Below are positions 59,440 to 64,000 of a stretch of DNA of 64,000 nucleotides, piece by piece. A program made the translations under genes and the position numbers. The stretch spans positions 4,863,001 to 4,927,000 of the forward strand of contig CM032126.1 of NCBI GenBank assembly GCA_018894105.1, given 5' to 3'. This stretch comes from Jacaranda mimosifolia (Eukaryota; Streptophyta; Magnoliopsida; Lamiales; Bignoniaceae). Numbering within the stretch: position 1 is the stretch's first letter; each line of letters opens with the position of its first letter. The notes below the pieces were generated by a model. It made no database searches and was not told where the DNA came from. It was given only the letters and a program-made list of their open reading frames with translations.

Positions 59440-60480
59440 CAGATCAGCCAGTCGATAAAAGTTGTGTTTTGCAACTTTGACCACAGAATATAGACCCTCC
59501 TATTTTGGGTCGAGTTTGCCAACATTTTTAGAGACTTTGACCTTTTTGAGAGTGAGACCGCCCACTCCAAAAGATCTTAGCCTAACACCTTTATCATAAT
59601 GCTTAGCCATGATCGACCTGTACCTTTGCATTTTTGTGAAAGCTTGTTGCCGGAGCTCATCAATTACTTCAAGGTCGAATTCTCTTTTAGCTTTATTTTT
59701 GATCGGGTTATAGTGAATAATTCGAGCCGTGTGTTGAATTAATTCTATAGGGACAATTGCTTCTAAATCGTACACCAAACTATAAGAGCTCTGACCGATG
59801 GTCGTCGGCAGGGCAGTCCGATAGGCCCAAAAGACTCCCAGTAGGTCATCTGCCCAGCTAGCTTTGGAGCTTTCCAAGCGAGTTTTTATATGGTCGAGAA
59901 GTTCTGTTAGTAACCTCTATTTGACAATTAGCTTACGGGTTCCTGACTAAAGTGAAATGTTGCTTAATTCCCAGTTCTTCACACTATTCTCTGGTGCATT
60001 TGCTTTGAAATTGGATGTTGTTGTCAAATATGAGGACTTTAGGTAAGCCAAAGTGGCAAATGATATTTTTCCATAAAAAACTTCTTATTGCGACGTATGT
60101 GATTTTAAGCACAGCTTCCGCTTCAACCCACTTGGTGAAGTATTCGACTGCTACAATCATGTATTTTCTTTGTTCGGTAGCTTTTGAAAAAGATCCTACT
60201 ATATCGACTCCTCACTAGTCAAACGACCATGTGATCTGTACTGGGACAAGGGTGGTAGCTGGTTGATAAGGGATATTAGCATGAACTTGGTATGAAGGGG
60301 GCACCTTTGGGCAAACTCATCGGCGTCCTTGTTCAAAGTTGGCCAAAAATATCCACTCCTAATAATTTCGTGGGCTAGTGATTGACCTCCTGCGTGGTTT
60401 CCACAAATGCCCGCATAGACCTCTTATAGAACTTCATGTGCCTGACTGGGTGTGAGATACTTCAGTGGGGATCCTGCATA
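59440..60480 (-). pseudogene. Integrase of element B, decayed
   Basis: The minus-strand reading has YFTKWVEAEAV (about 60125-60145), GLPKVLIFDN (about 60030), then WADDLLGVFWAYRTALPTTI and SLVYDLEAIVPIEL, and RLRSFGVGGLTLKKVKVSKN with a stop soon after DPK. The segment between the D motif and YFTKW that element A lost is present here. The DNG of the core reads DNN. Stops separate the parts. Confidence 0.82.
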
Positions 60481-60559
60481 GGACCTCTTGTATAGCTAGT
60501 TAAACTCACTTAAAGCGAATTTTGATGTGCACGCTCTCATCATGCTGACCTCTGCCTTA

Positions 60560-61100
60560 TCCATTAGTACCTTACCCTCTTTAAGATAAGATTTAATCTC
60601 TTCAATCCACGTATGGTCGAGGGTTGCGAAGACTTGGTTCTGCTGGAAGCTATGAAAGGCAGGCTTATTCTAGACCAAAAAGTTAATGGACCTCTCTCTG
60701 GTGTCTTTTACTGAGCTAGCGAACTTTGAAAGTGTGTCTGCTCTTTTGTTTTCCGACCTCGGCACCTGACTGAGGGTGAATCTCTCAAATTTCTATTCAA
60801 GCTATTTGACCTCAGTTAGATAGGTGTTCATGGTCATTTCTCTTGCTTCAAAGTTTTTCCCAAATTGTTCAACGACAAGCTAAGAACTTGTTATCGCTGT
60901 TAGATGTTGGACCCCTCTATCCAAGGCCATTTTCATCCCTGCTATGAGAGCTTCGTACTCCGCTTCGTTATTAGTGACATGATAGTCGAGTTTGATAGCA
61001 AAATCATATTGTTCAACTTAAGGGGAACATAATGAGATACCTACGCCACCTCCTGAATTTGTAGTTAAACCATCTACATTTTGCGACCAAACCTATTGTT
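60560..61100 (-). pseudogene. Second (archaeal-type) RNase H of element B
   Basis: The minus-strand reading shows HVTNNEAEYEAL (about 60960-60990), TAITSS (about 60885) and SQVPRSENKRADTLSKFAS (about 60715-60770), parallel to 17409-17987 of element A. In-frame stops occur several times. Confidence 0.72.
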
Positions 61101-61269
61101 CTTGCTTTTGAACCAGGGGGAGGTCGATTAGTTCTGTTATAAAGTCAGCTAAGACCTGAGCCTTTATAGCAATGCAGGGTTGAAACTTGAGGTCAAATTC
61201 TCCCAACTCAATAGCCCACTTGGTTAACCTCCCTGATGTGTCGGGCTTGGAGAGTACGTGCTTTAGTGG

Positions 61270-61640
61270 CTAGTCAATCAAAACAATGATAGTGTGGGAT
61301 AGGAAGTAGGGTCTTAACTTGCTTGCCGCAGTGATGAATGCTAATGCAAACTTCTCTATCTTCAAATAGTTATGCTCAAGGCCCTGTAGAACTTTACTAC
61401 TATAATAAACTGGTCTACACGAACCTTGCCGAGTAGATACTAGGACAGAACTAACCGCTAATGTAGAAACTGCCAAGTACAAGGCCAATACTTTCCCGAT
61501 CGTAAGTTTCGCTAGCAGTGGAGGCTCGGCTAAGTACTACTTGAGATCGGCTAGAGCCCGATCACAACTTTCTGTCTACTAAAATTTTCTAGCGTTCCTC
61601 AAAACCTAAAAAAAGGGTAAACTTTTGTTTGCTAATCGAG
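61270..61640 (-). pseudogene. Ordinary RNase H of element B
   Basis: LYLAVSTLAVSSVLVSTRQG, RPVYYSSKVLQGLEHNY and LKIEKFALAFITAASKLRPYF on the minus strand. This is the region after the reverse transcriptase that keeps the gypsy-type order. Confidence 0.8.
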
Positions 61641-62400
61641 TGATAAATCGACCAAGAGCGATGATTTGCCCAACCAACCTTTGCACATCCTTAATTGTTC
61701 TTAGTGGCGAGATATCTTGTATAGCTTGAATTTTATGGGGATTGGCTTCAATACCCCGTTGGTTGATCATGTATCCCAAGAACTTTCCACCTCTCACTCC
61801 GAATGTACATTTACTTGGGTTAAGTTTCATACCAAAGGCTTTGAGGATGGAAAATGTATGATGCAGGATGGCCGAATAGTCTGATTCATTCTCTGTTTTA
61901 ACGATCATGTCTTCCATATATACTTCTATGGATTGACTTATCTCTTTTGAACATGAAGTTGACCAGTCTCTGGTATGTTGCACCAGTATTTTTTAATCCA
62001 AATGGCATGACCAGAAAATAATACACACCATTTGGAACCACAAAAGAAGTTTTATCCCTATCCTCAGGACCATAAAAATTTGATAGTATCCTTGAAAGGC
62101 CGTCCATCATACTTAGAAGGTCACAACTTGCAGTTGAATCAACTAACGAATCTATATGAGGCAGAGGACATGAGTCTTTAGGGCATGTTTTATTAAGATC
62201 ACTGAAATCATTACACATTCTCCACTTGCCTTCATTTTTAGGAACCAAAACTACATTACATAACCAGCTAGTGTATTGTATTTCAATTATGTAGCCTGCC
62301 TCTAAAAGCTTGTTGACCTCATCCTCAATAATTTAGGTCCTTTCAGCATTGAAAGCTCTCACCTTCTATCAGACCGGCTTGAATGTCGGATCAACATTGA
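61640..62400 (-). pseudogene. Reverse transcriptase of element B, catalytic box altered
   Basis: RMCNDFSDLNKTCPKDSCPL, VVPNGVYYFLVMPFGLKNTG and the following LNPSKCTFGVRGGKFLGYMI are present. The catalytic box reads VYMEDMIVK: the first aspartate of YxDD is glutamate. A frameshift lies around 61940-61980, so the two open parts (61606-61983 and 61898-62248) overlap in different frames. Confidence 0.87.
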
Positions 62401-62689
62401 GGCGATGAACGATAACTTAGGGGTCGATGCCTTGGAGGTCAGTTGTCTTCCAAGCAAAAATATCAATATTCCTTCTAAGAAAATCAATGAGCATGCATTC
62501 CATATAGTTCCCCAAGCTCGCCCATATCCTGGTTGTTTTGTCAGGGTTACCTAGCTCAAGCTCAACAAGTTTGAACTCTTCAGTAGGCTCGACCCAGGGT
62601 GTTTTCTCTCCTCCTTTTTTTATTAGCTTGTCCCTCCTCAGGTTCCATTACTGGGATGTCGAACTTTCTAGGCGTTAGCCTCGACTGAA

Positions 62690-63110
62690 ATGGTATAACA
62701 ACATCATACATCCTTTATATTGCATAATAACTCCCCAGTTCCAGCTGCTGTCAAGAATTTGACCTTCATATGGTAAGTTGATACAATTGCTCAAAAATCA
62801 TTCAGCGTAGGTCTTTCGATGATGGCGTTGTAAGTGAAAGGCGTATCAACAGCAAGATAATTGATCATAAGGGTGCGCTTTTTAGACGTCTTTCCGAAAG
62901 AGATAGATAAATTTATAGATCAAATGGGCACAATCTTTGATCCCTCAAATCCGACCAGGAGTGTTCTGATAGGGTTGAATTTCAACTTTCCCATTTTCAC
63001 CTATCTAGTGTGGATAAAAAGATGATGTTTGCGAAACTCCTATTATCATCCAAGACCTTCCAAACTTCAAAGTTTGCAATTTCCATGGAAACCACCAATG
63101 GACAATCCAA
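62690..63110 (-). pseudogene. Aspartic protease of element B
   Basis: The minus strand gives KVLDDNRSFANIIFLSTLDR, where the family has a DNGSS-type site: the aspartate is kept but glycine is arginine. Downstream, PTLNDF and YNAIIERPTLN-type wording is recognisable around 62800-62840. Confidence 0.68.
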
Positions 63111-64000
63111 GCTGCTGTTGGTCAATGTATTTTTTGAAGTGGTCCTGCCTGATAAGGCGCTCAATTTCATCTTTGAGGTTGAAGCAATCCTCTGTGTCAT
63201 GTCCTTTTTATCGATGAAAATGATAATATTTTTTAGATTTTTTCATGGCCTTTGTCTCATTGAGTTTCCTGGGTCTCTTAAAAAGATTATCAAGCTGTAT
63301 AGCGAACAAAACCTCTTTCTTGGGAGTATCCAGTAGTGCGTAGTTGTGAAAACGCTTGATCGGAGATCGATAACCTTCCTTCTAGTGTCTATCCTCTTTC
63401 TCCTTACCCTTCTTTTTGTCAGATTCTACTCCACCAAATTTTATCTTATTCATTTCCTTTTACATCATATATCTCTCTGCTAGGTCGATCAAATTCTCCA
63501 TTGTTTGTGGTCACTCCTTGACCAGAGCGTTGGCACATTCCTTATGCCTCAGACCCAAAAACAGAACATTAATCAAGAATTCGATACGAGTGTTATTAAT
63601 TTTCAGAACTTTAGTATTAAATCTGGCGAAGAAATCTCTCAAAGATTCACCCTTATTTCGCTTTACTGTATGAAGATAAATGTGTGGCAATTTTTCTTTC
63701 CTCCTGCTAGTGAACTAGTGCAAGAATTTGTTATAGAGCTGATCAAAAAAGAATATGGATACAAGCTCAAGTTTGACAAACTATTCCAATGTTATCCCCT
63801 AAAAGGTGGTGACCAACATTTTTGTGTGTATATGGTCATCATGCCCGTGCAACTACATCATCTGTTCAAATTGTAAGAGTTGCTCATTTGGGTCCGTGGA
63901 TCCATCATACCAAGGGAGTCCGGTGGGGACTTTTGCGTCAAGTGCGATGCGCTCATCAATAATTTCCTGGGTGAAGGGAGATTCTCTCTTATGTTGGAAC
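63110..64000 (-). pseudogene. gag of element B, partial
   Basis: The minus strand shows remnants of the same gag region as 20280-21760: a LIDLAERYMM-like segment near 63460-63500, and further parts of the gag core near 63600-63680. It continues past the window edge. The 123-codon plus-strand frame at 63505-63876 is a shadow. Confidence 0.6.

Larger units (their letters stand above)
55053..64000 (-). mobile_element. Ty3/gypsy LTR retrotransposon, Tat type (element B), right end outside the window
   Basis: Same layout as element A on the minus strand: 3' LTR, polypurine tract, opposite-strand gene, integrase, second RNase H, RNase H, reverse transcriptase, protease, and gag reaching the window edge. 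It is clearly related to element A but substantially diverged, and its LTR shows little similarity to A's except at the tips (TGATGAGG and ATATGGG). It is broken throughout. The 5' LTR is not in the window. Confidence 0.88.

Noticed and set aside
63505..63876. 123-codon plus-strand ORF at the right edge
   Set aside because: It runs antisense to gag of element B and shows no domain.

Overview
The window is nuclear DNA of a flowering plant, most likely a eudicot. The evidence is plant-only gene families (PUB22/23/24-type U-box ligases, a BELL-class TALE homeodomain gene), spliced genes with GT-AG introns, AT-rich intergenic DNA with many microsatellites, and several classes of plant transposon. 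I cannot name the species.

Four host genes are visible. Two intronless U-box/ARM E3 ligases lie on the minus strand at 1537-2772 (PUB22/23-like) and 29023-30231 (PUB24-like). A BTB/POZ gene of the At3g05675 type runs on the plus strand (coding exons 37299-37310 and 37668-38975, leader probably from about 35.5 kb). A BEL1-like homeodomain gene on the minus strand has four coding exons between 43367 and 40997. The last two genes are convergent, with about 2 kb between their stop codons. The two PUB paralogues belong to a clade known for damping pattern-triggered immunity, and the BELL gene would act as a KNOX-partner developmental regulator. Nothing in the sequence links these genes functionally beyond position.

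The rest is mostly mobile DNA. A complete but decayed Ty3/gypsy element of the Tat type (10874-22540, minus strand, TSD ACAGT) sits inside a larger Helitron-like shell (10401-24262). A second Tat-type element (from 55053, minus strand) runs off the right edge. Both carry, between integrase and the 3' LTR, a gene on the opposite strand that matches the 'putative gypsy type transposon' (Transposase_28-like) family, followed by a coiled-coil part and preceded by its own CTATAAATAG box. Both antisense genes are broken, and each has been hit by a different hAT-like MITE.

Smaller elements with visible ends include two further Helitrons (3634-6290 minus; 48151-48561 plus), a hAT MITE with a perfect 8-bp TSD nested in a SINE (27386-27759), another hAT-like MITE (33622-34290), a PIF/Harbinger MITE with TAA TSD (34590-34821), a CACTA-like element between two 110-bp direct repeats (31611-32080), a three-copy AT-rich MITE family, and a dispersed tRNA-derived SINE family, one copy of which lies in a recent 308-bp tandem duplication (45563-46178).

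No host rRNA or tRNA gene, CRISPR array or bacterial-type operon was seen. The most interesting material is the conserved antisense gene with its own promoter in the two Tat elements, the nested insertion histories, and a G-box-rich promoter-like block (about 54150-54610) with no gene behind it.
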